From Erwinia sp. JUb26 (GTDB taxonomy: Bacteria; Pseudomonadota; Gammaproteobacteria; Enterobacterales; Enterobacteriaceae): 64,000 nucleotides of DNA. Below the pieces are notes generated by a model. It was not told the DNA's origin and made no database searches. It saw nothing but the letters and a program-made list of their open reading frames with translations. The stretch covers positions 589,480 to 653,479 of the forward strand of contig NZ_RJVB01000002.1 in NCBI RefSeq assembly GCF_003751505.1, read 5' to 3'. Shown here one piece after another: positions 56,392 to 64,000 of this stretch. The position numbers and the translations under genes were made by a program. How positions within the stretch are numbered: the stretch's first letter is position 1; each line of letters begins with the position of its first letter.

Positions 56392-56673
56392 ATGGGTACA
56401 ATTACTGCCAGCGTTATGCTGATGAGATGGGAACTGCTGAGCGCGGTAATGATGTTTATCGCCAGCACGTTCAACGTGCAGTGCCGTAAAGCCAGCCGCA
56501 ACGCCATGGCGTTCGTCTTTACCGGCATCGGCATTGGCATGTCCTGCTGGTTCGTCACCGGTCTGCTGGGGATGACCCTGAGCATGGAAAATTTATACAA
56601 CTTCTGGCATATCACTAAAGACGTGTTTATCAACGTCATGAGCCAGACCCCCCCGGACTGGCCGATGCCCTGA
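56392..56673 (+). CDS. yjcB: YjcB-family inner-membrane protein
   Basis: A 93-residue protein with two membrane segments (about 10-28 and 38-62), similar to E. coli YjcB along its length. It has MLMRWELLSAVMMFIASTFN, a CWFVTGLLGMTLS segment, and ends SQTPPDWPMP. The function is unknown. ATG 56392 follows GGAG; the upstream open frame to 56290 is rejected as leader. In E. coli yjcB lies by pdeC and soxS; here the pga-dgc block separates it from soxS. Confidence 0.88.
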   Translation: MGTITASVMLMRWELLSAVMMFIASTFNVQCRKASRNAMAFVFTGIGIGMSCWFVTGLLGMTLSMENLYNFWHITKDVFINVMSQTPPDWPMP

Positions 56674-56680
56674 TTTTCCG

Positions 56681-56712
56681 GCCCGATGAGCCGGACTCAT
56701 CGGGCAGATTTG
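56681..56712 (+). terminator. yjcB terminator
   Basis: A perfect 10-bp stem GCCCGATGAG / CTCATCGGGC with a 5-base loop lies 8 bases past the stop and is followed by AGATTTG. Confidence 0.72.
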
Positions 56713-56947
56713 CCCCCACCCGACTTCACTCCCCTTCGTTTACTGCTTTGTTAAAACTTCGCGAAATTACCGCTGGCTTAAAAAATAATCCTGACGCAAT
56801 AAACCGATTAAGAAATTATTTTTAATTCCACAGGAATATTCCTAATCGCATATCGTTAAATACTGATATAAAATAGCCGAACTACCTCAGCAAGAATTAA
56901 CTCCAGTTATTATCGCCATATAATAGTTAAGAAAGGTAATAGCATTT

Positions 56948-57343
56948 ATGAGAAAGTCACGATATACGGCAGAACAAATCAGCAGAGCAATTAAAGATTC
57001 AGAAGACGGTATTAAGGTGAAACAGATTTGTGAAAACCTGGGTATTTCTGAAGCCACATTTTACAGTTGGAAAAAGAAGTATGCAGGATTAAATTCAGAA
57101 CATGGAAGAAAAATCAAAGAATTAGAAGAATCCCTGCACAGCCTGTCGCGCGAACTGCAGCTGATCTCTTCCGATAAAGAACTGCTTCAGAGTATTGTGA
57201 AGAACTTCTTCACCACCGGGGATAAACGCAAAGCGGTCACCTTTCTGCAGGATACCCACAACGTGGGAACCCGCCGCAGCTGCCGCCTGCTGAATATCAG
57301 CCGCAGCGTTTATCATTATCCTTGTACTTGTGATGGCCAGTAA
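56948..57343 (+). CDS. IS3-family transposase-derived HTH protein lacking the integrase domain
   Basis: A 131-residue protein. Residues 1-55 are an IS3-type OrfA HTH (RKSRYTAEQISRAIKDSEDGIKVKQICENLGISEATFYSWKKKYAG). Residues 60-95 form a leucine-zipper-like helix. Residues 98-125 match the OrfB start (DKRKAVTFLQDTHNVGTRRSCRLLNISRSVYHY). OrfA and OrfB parts are joined in one frame without the usual frameshift, and the frame stops before the catalytic rve domain. No terminal repeats are visible. The first 180 bases are A+T-rich and the rest G+C-rich. It could be a decayed insertion sequence or a domesticated DNA-binding protein. Confidence 0.75.
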   Translation: MRKSRYTAEQISRAIKDSEDGIKVKQICENLGISEATFYSWKKKYAGLNSEHGRKIKELEESLHSLSRELQLISSDKELLQSIVKNFFTTGDKRKAVTFLQDTHNVGTRRSCRLLNISRSVYHYPCTCDGQ

Positions 57344-57428
57344 CTGACTGACAGCAGCAATTATTTATCACTCTTTAACATTAGCCACCGACCGGGCAAA
57401 GGATATACGGTCGGCGCTAATGTTTTCT

Positions 57429-58418
57429 TTATCGCTGATGCGGCGTGCTGTCTGATATCTCTTCGTTCAGCGGCACAATCCGCGGTTGCGGCTTGATCCT
57501 CATCGCCACCACCACCCCGCCGATCAGGCAGAAAATGCCGCAGAACGTTAGCAGCGGCGGCCACTGCTGGCGCAGGGCAAAGGTGTAGGCCAGCCCCGCC
57601 AGCGTTTCAAAAACGATTAGCGGCCCGAGCAGCACCGCAGGGAGGCGCTGGCTGGCTTCGTTCCAGCACAGCGTGCCCAGCCATGAACAGAACAGGCCGA
57701 TGGCCAGCATCAGCGCAATAAAGATGCCGGGCTTGGGGCCAAACGGCAGGGTAAACTGTGGCTGCGTCAGATGAAGCTGCCCCATCACCAGCAGATAGCC
57801 CAGCAGCGCCAGTGGCAGCGTAGCGATGCCCTGCGCGGTCGCCCAGGTGCCGGGCCGCAGCGTTGGATGCTGGCGCAGCCAGCGCGAGTTGCGCAGCGGA
57901 TACCACGTCCAGCAGATGACGGCCGCCAGCGCCAGCGCGATGCCGCTGAAGTAGCGCCACGGATCGAGCTGCTGCCCGGCTCCGCGAATTTCAGCCACGT
58001 TCACGCAGGCCAGCCCGCAGACGATCAGCAGCAGCGCCGGAGCCAGGCTTCGCCAGCTGAGGCGGCCATCATCGCCGCCGTAAAACAGGTTGGCGCAGAC
58101 GGCAATCACCACCGGCAGCGTACCGATAATCATCGTGGAAACCGGTGCGCCGGTGCGCTGGATGGCCGTAGCCAGAAAGGCGTAGTAAAGCAGATTCCCC
58201 ACCAGCGTCAGCTTAAACGCTTCCCGCCAGTCGTTACCCGTCAGCCCGCGCAGGCGTTGGCGATCCTGCCAGGCCAGCGGCAGCGCAATCAGCCCGAAGG
58301 CCAGATAGCGGCCCATTGACTGCAGCGTTCCCGGATAGTCCGGCACCAGCAGCGGCCCGACAAAGATCAATCCCCACATCAGCCCCGCTCCGAGGGCAAA
58401 TAAAATTCCCGCTAACAT
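57429..58418 (-). CDS. EamA/DMT-family transporter
   Basis: A 329-residue, ten-helix protein with the two-fold EamA repeat. The first half has LGAGLMWGLIFVGPLLVPD and AIQRTGAPVSTMIIGTLPVVIAV. The second half has ALAAVICWTWYPLRNSRWL and CWNEASQRLPAVLLGPLIVFETLAGL. Such proteins often export metabolites. The start follows TGGAG. It lies 77 bases downstream of an AraC-type gene on the same strand, which may control it. Substrate unknown. Confidence 0.88.
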   Translation of the reverse strand: MLAGILFALGAGLMWGLIFVGPLLVPDYPGTLQSMGRYLAFGLIALPLAWQDRQRLRGLTGNDWREAFKLTLVGNLLYYAFLATAIQRTGAPVSTMIIGTLPVVIAVCANLFYGGDDGRLSWRSLAPALLLIVCGLACVNVAEIRGAGQQLDPWRYFSGIALALAAVICWTWYPLRNSRWLRQHPTLRPGTWATAQGIATLPLALLGYLLVMGQLHLTQPQFTLPFGPKPGIFIALMLAIGLFCSWLGTLCWNEASQRLPAVLLGPLIVFETLAGLAYTFALRQQWPPLLTFCGIFCLIGGVVVAMRIKPQPRIVPLNEEISDSTPHQR

Positions 58419-58495
58419 CGTTCACTCCAGAAGGTACACAACAGCAATGCTGCAGTATGGCGGGGAATGGCATCAGGGGATTGTAGCAAATTGCG

Positions 58496-59326
58496 CTAGC
58501 GGCTCTGGCGAACCTGTTTCTGGTAGCGAGCGGGCGTGATGCCGTAGCGTCCGGCAAAGCTGCGGGTCAGATGCGCCTGATCGGTCAGGCCGACGGCGGC
58601 GGCAACCTCCGCCGGAGGCAAACCGCCAATCAACAGCTGGCGGGCCTGATAGAGGCGGAAGGCCATCAGCATCTGATGCGGGGTCACATGATACTGCGCC
58701 TTAAACTGGCGCTGGAAATGATACGGGCTGAGCGACATCAGCGCGGAGAGATCGCTGAGGGTAATCCGCTCGGCCAGATTTTCGCGCAGGTAGTCGCGCA
58801 CCCGATCGAAACGATGGCGGGTCGGCATTTCTTCCGGGCGAACGTTGCGGGCATGGGGGCGCAGCACGTCACACAGCGACAGCAGTAGGCCATCGATCGC
58901 CAGCGCGTCGTCCGTCTGCCACAGCCCGGCGAGGATCTGTGAAACTTCACGCGCGTGCTGAGGATGATGGCGCACCGCGCGGTCAAACCACCAGCCGGAT
59001 TCGCCGGTCAGCGCGGCCAGCCGCTGCGGTTCCAGGTAAATCATTCGGTACTGCCAGCCACCTTCGCAGGCCGACTCGCCGGTATGCAATTCGTCCGGGT
59101 TCATTAACACCAGCGAGTCGACCGGGGCCAGATGCTGTTCACCGCGATAGCGAAACCGCTCGGCGCCGCTGTCTATAGTGCCGATGCCGAACGCCTCGTG
59201 GGTGTGCGGCTCAAAGGCATAGTGGGTGATGTGCGCGCGATACAGCTCCACGCCCTGCACGCCGGGAAGATGGCGAAAGCTGGCACGATCCTGCTCGTAG
59301 CAGAACGTTTCCGGTACGCCTTCCAT
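58496..59326 (-). CDS. AraC-family regulator
   Basis: A 276-residue protein with an N-terminal AraC-type ligand-binding cupin (about 20-150; YAFEPHTHEAFGIGTIDSGAERFRY, LVLMNPDELHTGES). A C-terminal double HTH (about 175-275) has ITLSDLSALMSLSPYHFQRQFKAQYHVTPHQMLMAFRL and AAAVGLTDQAHLTRSFAGRYG. The start follows GAGG. Co-orientation with the EamA exporter gene suggests regulation of that gene, a common pairing, but the effector is unknown. Confidence 0.9.
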   Translation of the reverse strand: MEGVPETFCYEQDRASFRHLPGVQGVELYRAHITHYAFEPHTHEAFGIGTIDSGAERFRYRGEQHLAPVDSLVLMNPDELHTGESACEGGWQYRMIYLEPQRLAALTGESGWWFDRAVRHHPQHAREVSQILAGLWQTDDALAIDGLLLSLCDVLRPHARNVRPEEMPTRHRFDRVRDYLRENLAERITLSDLSALMSLSPYHFQRQFKAQYHVTPHQMLMAFRLYQARQLLIGGLPPAEVAAAVGLTDQAHLTRSFAGRYGITPARYQKQVRQSR

Positions 59327-59507
59327 TTTCGCCTCCTCGCTTAAAAATCGACCACCAGTTTACGTTGTTCAGCCCGCATCGAACAGTGCGGATTACACCC
59401 GCACGAAATGCGCGGCAAACCGTGCGAAAGGCACACACTCATTAATGATTTATTTATCTAAGGCGTGCTCAAATACCGCCTCATCCAGCGGAAAGGGATC
59501 CTCTGCC

Positions 59508-60443
59508 ATGTCGGAACTTCTTCTCACCCCACGTTCGAACAGCGGTTTTGCCTTATTTTCGGCCCTGATGGGCGGCCAGCTGGCGCCGAATAAACTGTGG
59601 CTCTCGCCGTCGTGGCGCGCCAAATTTTTCCTGCGCTCGATGCTTACGCCCGTCAGCAGCGGGCGGCACCTGCACCAGATCGCCACCTGCGAGACGCTGC
59701 AGAAAATTCTGCCGCAGCAGCCCACACTGCCGGGAAAAATCCACCGCCCGTACCTGCACCTTGGGCTGTCGGTCAGCCAGCGCGTGGCGGCAATACATCA
59801 GCATTATCGCTTTGTCGCGCAGCTTAAACGTGACGATCTTCGCAAGGGGATGCTGTCCGCTTCAGGCTTTGAGCTGGCCTGCTTCAGCGGCAAAGACGGC
59901 GAAGCGATAACCCTGACTATGATATGCAACGGTCGCTGCGAGCGCGAAGGGGAAGTGAATTTACTACTCCACTGCGATGGCACTCTGCTGGGGGTGCTGA
60001 CGTTTGCCGTGACCGAGCGCAATGGCAAACCGCAACTGGTCATAGGTGGCCTGCAGGGCGCGCACCGCGAGACGCCGCACGAATTTATTCGTCACGCGAC
60101 GAAAGCCTGCTACGGTCTGTTCCCCAAAAGAATACTGCTGGAAGCGCTGATGCAGCTTGCTGCGGCGATGGGTATTACGCAGATTTATGCGGTGCGTGAT
60201 GGCGGCCATGTGTTCCACTGCCTGCGCTATCGCCTGAAAAAGCGAGCGCTGTTTCACGCCTGTTATGATGAGTTCTGGCAGTCGGTAAGCGCCACGGCGA
60301 TATCGCGCTATTTGTACCAGCTGCCGCTCAGCCTGCCGCAGAAGCCGCTGGCAGAGATCGCCAGTAAAAAACGCGCCGAGTACCGCCGCCGCTATGCGCT
60401 GTTGGCGCAGCTGCATCAGCAGCTGAGCCGCTTTACCCGATAA
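59508..60443 (+). CDS. VirK/YbjX-family protein (DUF535)
   Basis: A 311-residue cytoplasmic-looking protein of the VirK/YbjX family. It shows the family stretches GKIHRPYLHLGLSVSQRVAAIHQHYRF, LVIGGLQGAHRETPHEFIRHATKACYGLFPKR and IYAVRDGGHVFH, with YDEFW near residue 260. Relatives in Salmonella and Shigella are linked to virulence and resistance to antimicrobial peptides. The molecular function is not known. ATG 59508 is chosen over an upstream start 21 codons earlier. It ends 2 bases before the convergent gene. Confidence 0.88.
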   Translation: MSELLLTPRSNSGFALFSALMGGQLAPNKLWLSPSWRAKFFLRSMLTPVSSGRHLHQIATCETLQKILPQQPTLPGKIHRPYLHLGLSVSQRVAAIHQHYRFVAQLKRDDLRKGMLSASGFELACFSGKDGEAITLTMICNGRCEREGEVNLLLHCDGTLLGVLTFAVTERNGKPQLVIGGLQGAHRETPHEFIRHATKACYGLFPKRILLEALMQLAAAMGITQIYAVRDGGHVFHCLRYRLKKRALFHACYDEFWQSVSATAISRYLYQLPLSLPQKPLAEIASKKRAEYRRRYALLAQLHQQLSRFTR

Positions 60444-60445
60444 GA

Positions 60446-60910
60446 TTAACCGGCTGGCGGCTGCGCGGTACCGGCGTCCGGTTCCTGCTGGACGTCATCG
60501 ATCTTCCAGCCGTCGTGCTCGTGTACCAGCGTCACCAGCAGGTGCTGTTGGTCGGTCGGATCGCGCCCGAGTGTCACGTCGCCAAAGGCGCGATTGCCGT
60601 TCAGAGTAAAATCACTGACGATAACGTTATTCACCCAGCCGTCGCTGTAGTCCTGATCCTGCAAGAAGTAATCATCATCCATGCCTTCCGGGCTTTTGAT
60701 CAGCAGGTTTATTTTCTGCAGCAGCCTCTGGGTCACGTACTCATTCAGCAGCGGATCGTGCTCATCAATCGGGCTTTCTTCTTTGCTCAGCGCCGTCAGA
60801 TACCAGCTGTAGAAGGCCACGCTGGTACTGTGCGGATCGGCATTATGCTCTGCCGCCATCGCCTGAAAGGCGAATATCGGGGCAATCAGCATCAATAACC
60901 ACTTTTTCAT
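60446..60910 (-). CDS. Exported DUF3828-like protein
   Basis: A 154-residue protein with a signal peptide (MKKWLLMLIAPIFAFQAMA before AEHN). A small alpha-beta domain has VAFYSWYLTALSKEESPI, DQDYSDGWVNNVIVSDF and LVTLVHEHDGWKIDDV, as in DUF3828 proteins such as the lipoprotein YbjP. No lipobox cysteine is present, so it should be soluble in the periplasm. The function is unknown. ATG 60910 is chosen because the signal peptide starts there. The protein is acidic and ends in a proline-glycine tail. Confidence 0.72.
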   Translation of the reverse strand: MKKWLLMLIAPIFAFQAMAAEHNADPHSTSVAFYSWYLTALSKEESPIDEHDPLLNEYVTQRLLQKINLLIKSPEGMDDDYFLQDQDYSDGWVNNVIVSDFTLNGNRAFGDVTLGRDPTDQQHLLVTLVHEHDGWKIDDVQQEPDAGTAQPPAG

Positions 60911-61044
60911 TCCAACCATCCCGGATTCACCACGACTTGTTTTCCTCAATCAGCCCAGGCACTCCATGCCGCCAGTGATTGTATTGGATTTACGCGGCTA
61001 ATCCAGCGTTCCCGGCGACGCTGCCGCCTTTTTTTGGTAACTGT

Positions 61045-61752
61045 TTATCGGTGGATGACACACCTGTTCAGCCACTCGGTCAGGATGGCCGCCAGCCGCT
61101 GCGGCTGTTCCAGCGGCAGCATATGGCCGGAATCCTCCACCAGCCGGAATTCCGCATGGGGGATTGCCTCACACAGCGCCCGCGACTCCGCCAGGCTGCG
61201 CATGCGATCGTCAGCGGCGGCCACCACCAGCGTCGGGCAGCGAATATCGCCCAGCAGATGGCTGTCGCTGTTGCGCGCCATCAGCAGTTGGCGAATATAA
61301 GTTTCCCGCCCCAGCCGCAGGCTCATATCGAGGATCTGCTGCACCAACTGCGGGTCGTCCTCGTGGCGCTGGCTCAGCGACAGTTTAATCGCCCGGTGGC
61401 CCAGGCCACGAAACTGACCGCTGGCGCGCTGTAGCGTCTCGGCCACCGCGGCCTTAAAATCCGCCTGCAGCGGGCTGTCTGCCGCACTGGAGGTGGCGAT
61501 CAGCACCAGTCCACGCACGCGATGCGGTACCCGGCGGATAATCTCGCGCGCTACGAAGCCGCCCATCGAAAACCCCACCAGCACGAACTCCGGCGGGCAG
61601 CGCTCCAGCACGCTCGTGGCCATCTCCTCAACGGATTCACCCTGCGACAGATTGCCAAAGGTCACCGGGCCTGCCGCCTCCAGCTGCGGCAGCAATCCCT
61701 GCCACAGCCCGGCATCGCACATCAGTCCAGGCAGTAATACCAGCGCAGTCAT
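61045..61752 (-). CDS. Alpha/beta hydrolase
   Basis: A 235-residue alpha/beta-hydrolase-fold enzyme. The oxyanion region is VLLPGLMCDAGLW, the nucleophile serine is residue 62 in LVGFSMGGFVAREI, the acid is in VVAAADDRM, and the histidine is in VEDSGHMLPLEQP. A short cap lies between. It would cleave an ester or similar bond; the substrate is not evident. The start overlaps the djlC stop (ATGA), so it is translated with hscC-djlC. Confidence 0.88.
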   Translation of the reverse strand: MTALVLLPGLMCDAGLWQGLLPQLEAAGPVTFGNLSQGESVEEMATSVLERCPPEFVLVGFSMGGFVAREIIRRVPHRVRGLVLIATSSAADSPLQADFKAAVAETLQRASGQFRGLGHRAIKLSLSQRHEDDPQLVQQILDMSLRLGRETYIRQLLMARNSDSHLLGDIRCPTLVVAAADDRMRSLAESRALCEAIPHAEFRLVEDSGHMLPLEQPQRLAAILTEWLNRCVIHR

Positions 61753-63176
61753 AGATAGTGCTCCAGAACGTTATTGGCCAGCTTGAAAAATTCATACATA
61801 ACGGCGCAGCCGCCGAAATAGGCGATCAGGCCAATGATTACCGCCAGCAGGCGTGACGGTATCGCACGCGGTGCGTTCCACGGCGCGGCCAGCAGCCAGT
61901 TGACCAGCTTACCCGGCAGGCAGATAACGGGAACGCCGCGCTCGCGGATGCGCCACACCCCGCTGAGCACAATCAGCGCCAGCATGATTTCAAACAGGCC
62001 CGCCAGCCCTGCCCGGTTCCCCAACAGCTTGGGCAGGCCAAAATGCATCAGCACCAAAAAGAGGGCAACCACCAGGGCCGAGAGTATGCCTTCAACCAGC
62101 AGCCAGACACTCAGCGCAATCTGCCAGCGCCGCAGCGTCTGGAAAACCAGGTTGTGTCCGTAGAGATAGAACAGGATCAGCACGCCGCTGAGCGTCAGCA
62201 CCGGCCATGTGGGATGGGCCTCGACCGCGCTGCGGTTGATGACCACGCCCCAGAACAGCAGCAGATAAATACCGGCCCAGCTCAGGGCAATGCGCGTTTC
62301 CTCAAAGGGCGTTCCCCGAAGGGGGACTTCCTGACTGTACTGCCACACCATCGGGTTGATGCGTTCGGCCAGCTCGGGATAGCGGGAGCACAGCTCGCTC
62401 ACCTGTTTATTCATGTCGGCGAGGAAATTGGGGATCAGCCTGGCCCAGAGCGGCAATGTCTCCTCGCTGCCGGTAATCAGCGCCACCATCCGTTTTTTAC
62501 GCCAGGAATCCCCGGCGGAATGCAGCAGCGCCTGCCAGCTCGCCCCCACTTCCGTTCGGCGAGCGGCGCGGTTGAGCTGCCAGACCACCCGGCCCGACAG
62601 CACGCTGGCGTCATCGTAGCCATCCAGCCCCCAGCCGAGTACGTCCGAAAGATGCATCAACCGCTCGTCGGTCAGCCCCGGCCGGTCAACCAGCGCCTGC
62701 GCCAGCTGCTGATGAAACTGCTGCTGCTGCAACAGCGAGCCGTTAGCCGCCACCCGCTGCCAGGTTTCCTCCAGCTGTGCCATCCCACGCTCCGATGCCA
62801 ACAGCCGATCCGCCAGCTGGTTGATTTCTTTTATGCTGTAGGCGGGCGGTGGTTGAGGGATATCTTCCGCGTCCTCGTCGGTGATTTCCGTTCCATCACG
62901 CGCAGCATCGTCGCCATTTCCGCTGAACTCCACGCCATCATCATTCAGCACCAGCGTTAAGCCCGTTTCCCCAGGCTGAACCTGAAAGCCAAAACCAGCC
63001 AGCTCTCCCGACTCGCTGGCGGCATACCGTTTCGCCTGCTCCCATGCCTCACGCAGCCGCTGATAACCTTCAGGATCGCGATCGGGGCGATGCTGCTTCA
63101 GCTGTCGCACGTAGGCTCGGCGGATCTCGCTCTCGTCGCGGGTCGGATCGATCCCCAGTACGCTCCATTCGTTCAT
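61749..63176 (-). CDS. djlC: Membrane-anchored J-domain co-chaperone, DjlB/DjlC type
   Basis: A 475-residue type III J-domain protein. The J-domain (about 1-60) has WSVLGIDPTRDESEIRRAYVRQLKQHRPDRDPEGYQRLREAWEQAKR, with HRPD in place of the classical HPD. A soluble acidic middle region follows. Five or so membrane helices occupy about residues 285-470. It should stimulate the Hsp70 HscC, whose gene ends 1 base upstream. ATG 63176 is used; the 40-codon extension lies inside hscC in another frame. E. coli djlB/djlC have the same partnership with hscC. Confidence 0.87.
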   Translation of the reverse strand: MNEWSVLGIDPTRDESEIRRAYVRQLKQHRPDRDPEGYQRLREAWEQAKRYAASESGELAGFGFQVQPGETGLTLVLNDDGVEFSGNGDDAARDGTEITDEDAEDIPQPPPAYSIKEINQLADRLLASERGMAQLEETWQRVAANGSLLQQQQFHQQLAQALVDRPGLTDERLMHLSDVLGWGLDGYDDASVLSGRVVWQLNRAARRTEVGASWQALLHSAGDSWRKKRMVALITGSEETLPLWARLIPNFLADMNKQVSELCSRYPELAERINPMVWQYSQEVPLRGTPFEETRIALSWAGIYLLLFWGVVINRSAVEAHPTWPVLTLSGVLILFYLYGHNLVFQTLRRWQIALSVWLLVEGILSALVVALFLVLMHFGLPKLLGNRAGLAGLFEIMLALIVLSGVWRIRERGVPVICLPGKLVNWLLAAPWNAPRAIPSRLLAVIIGLIAYFGGCAVMYEFFKLANNVLEHYL

Positions 63177-63177
63177 C

Positions 63178-64000
63178 TCACTGGGTCCAGTTATCGTAGC
63201 GGGACAGCATCTGCTCCAGATGCTGACGGAAATCGGCAATCTGACGCACGTCCTGGGTTTCCAGCAGCTGTTCAAAGGCCGACAGCGCGGCATCAATCTG
63301 CTGGCGTTCTTCGCCCAGCAGGAAGCGATAAAGCTCGTTGCAGCGCGTCAGCACCCGGCGGTTTTCCGGCCGATCGCGCGGATGCTGCTTCAGCGAAGCC
63401 AACCGCTCCAGACTTTGCTGGATCGCCTCCGCGCTCATCTGGCCCGGCACGTTTTCAATCACCAGTCGGCTGGTAGTGTCCGATGCCGACGTGCGGCACT
63501 CCACTTCCAGAATGCCGTCCAGCGTATAGGTAAAGCGCACGTCGATGCTGACTTCCCCCGCCTTGCGCGGCGGCACCTCGAGTTTAATCTCGCCGAGCAG
63601 AATATTGTCCTTAACCCGTCGCCCTTCCCCTTGGTAGATCTCAATTTCTACCACGGTCTGATTGTCAACGGCGGTACACAGCGTTTTCTCCATGCTGACC
63701 GGCAGGAAGGTGTTGCGCTCAATCAGCGGCAGGAAGAAACCCGCTTCCGGGCGGCCATACTGCTCGCGCAGGGTCGCCACGCCCAGCGAATAGGGCATCA
63801 CGTCGGTGAGGATCACGTCCTCCACCGCGCTGTCCTCCATCACCATTCCGGCCTGCACGCCTGCGCCCAGCGCGACCGCCTGGTCAGGGTGCAGATCGTG
63901 GCGCGGAAAGCGGCCAAACAGGCGGGCCACGGTCTGACGGATCAGCGGCATACGCGTGGCGCCGCCCACCAGCAGCACGTGATCCAACTGGTCAAGGGTA
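63178..64000 (-). CDS. hscC: Hsp70 chaperone HscC, 5' part outside window
   Basis: The C-terminal 273 codons of an Hsp70. The frame continues past 64000. The end of the nucleotide-binding domain is seen (DHVLLVGGATRMPLIRQTVARLFG, then HPDQAVALGAGVQAG). A short substrate-binding domain follows (DVMPYSLGVATL, PLIERNTFLPVS, VEIEIYQGEGRRVKDN). The reduced C-terminus without a DnaK-type lid fits HscC (Hsc62). It works with the J-protein encoded directly downstream. Confidence 0.93.
   Translation of the reverse strand, partial: TLDQLDHVLLVGGATRMPLIRQTVARLFGRFPRHDLHPDQAVALGAGVQAGMVMEDSAVEDVILTDVMPYSLGVATLREQYGRPEAGFFLPLIERNTFLPVSMEKTLCTAVDNQTVVEIEIYQGEGRRVKDNILLGEIKLEVPPRKAGEVSIDVRFTYTLDGILEVECRTSASDTTSRLVIENVPGQMSAEAIQQSLERLASLKQHPRDRPENRRVLTRCNELYRFLLGEERQQIDAALSAFEQLLETQDVRQIADFRQHLEQMLSRYDNWTQ

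Noticed and set aside
56738-56755. PhoP-box-like GTTTA-N5-repeat upstream of the transposase-derived gene
   Set aside because: The second half (TTGTTA) departs from the consensus and the distance to the gene is large; chance is likely.

Overview
The window reads as a chromosomal segment of an enterobacterium (Enterobacterales). Many products match well-known Escherichia coli proteins along their length (TreF, YiaK, SgbE, GltP, Acs, ActP, GhxP, SoxR, YjcB). The order gltP-acs-yjcH-actP ... yjcE-ghxP ... soxR-soxS ... yjcB is that of E. coli with other material inserted. The fairly high G+C, the many sugar and organic-acid transporters, and a complete 2,3-diketo-L-gulonate pathway would suit a plant-associated genus such as Erwinia or Pantoea, or a Klebsiella-like relative. 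The genus is inference only. I saw no rRNA, tRNA, CRISPR array, prophage or complete insertion sequence.

Layout. 1-9 kb: 5'-part of an amino-acid ABC binding protein gene, cytoplasmic trehalase (treF), a DHA2 exporter, a LysE exporter, a decayed aconitase/LeuC-type gene divergent from an intact LysR regulator, a Sua5/YrdC paralogue, and an ACS-type MFS transporter. 9-22 kb: a large catabolic island. It holds an IclR regulator (YiaJ type), a divergent sugar ABC transporter with an SMP-30 lactonase, then yiaK-yiaL-yiaX2-lyxK-sgbH-sgbU-sgbE. It ends in about 0.9 kb of structured and repeated non-coding DNA. 22-34 kb: an MFS porter, a PAS-GGDEF-EAL protein, sbmA, a one-piece dihydroxyacetone kinase, an orphan long-form 2-isopropylmalate synthase preceded by a possible leader-peptide attenuator, an AraC regulator and gltP. 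34-48 kb: acs-yjcH-actP, an Rpn-type nuclease, a YfaZ-like porin, cidAB with a LysR regulator, yjcE, ghxP, a glutathione transferase and soxR/soxS. 48-57 kb: pgaABCD with a terminal diguanylate cyclase gene, then yjcB and a transposase-derived HTH protein. 57-64 kb: EamA exporter, AraC regulator, VirK-like protein, a DUF3828-like exported protein, and hscC-djlC-hydrolase, with hscC cut by the window end.

How genes work together. The island at 9-22 kb can take a lactone or sugar acid through the ABC transporter or the MFS permease YiaX2. It would open the lactone, reduce 2,3-diketo-L-gulonate, phosphorylate and decarboxylate it, and epimerise the pentose phosphate to D-xylulose 5-phosphate. 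Near-identical palindromes upstream of both transcription units suggest joint control by the IclR-type regulator. The acs operon scavenges acetate. SoxR/SoxS senses redox stress through an operator that looks textbook. The pga operon makes and exports biofilm poly-N-acetylglucosamine and carries its own predicted c-di-GMP synthase.

Most interesting for follow-up: the leader ORF plus terminator ahead of the orphan leuA, the remnant next to the LysR gene, the ABC/lactonase extension of the yia pathway, the cloverleaf-like and direct-repeat DNA at 21.8-22.5 kb, the pga-dgc block where E. coli has pdeC, the CRP palindrome on the yjcB -10 box, and the IS3-derived 131-residue protein.
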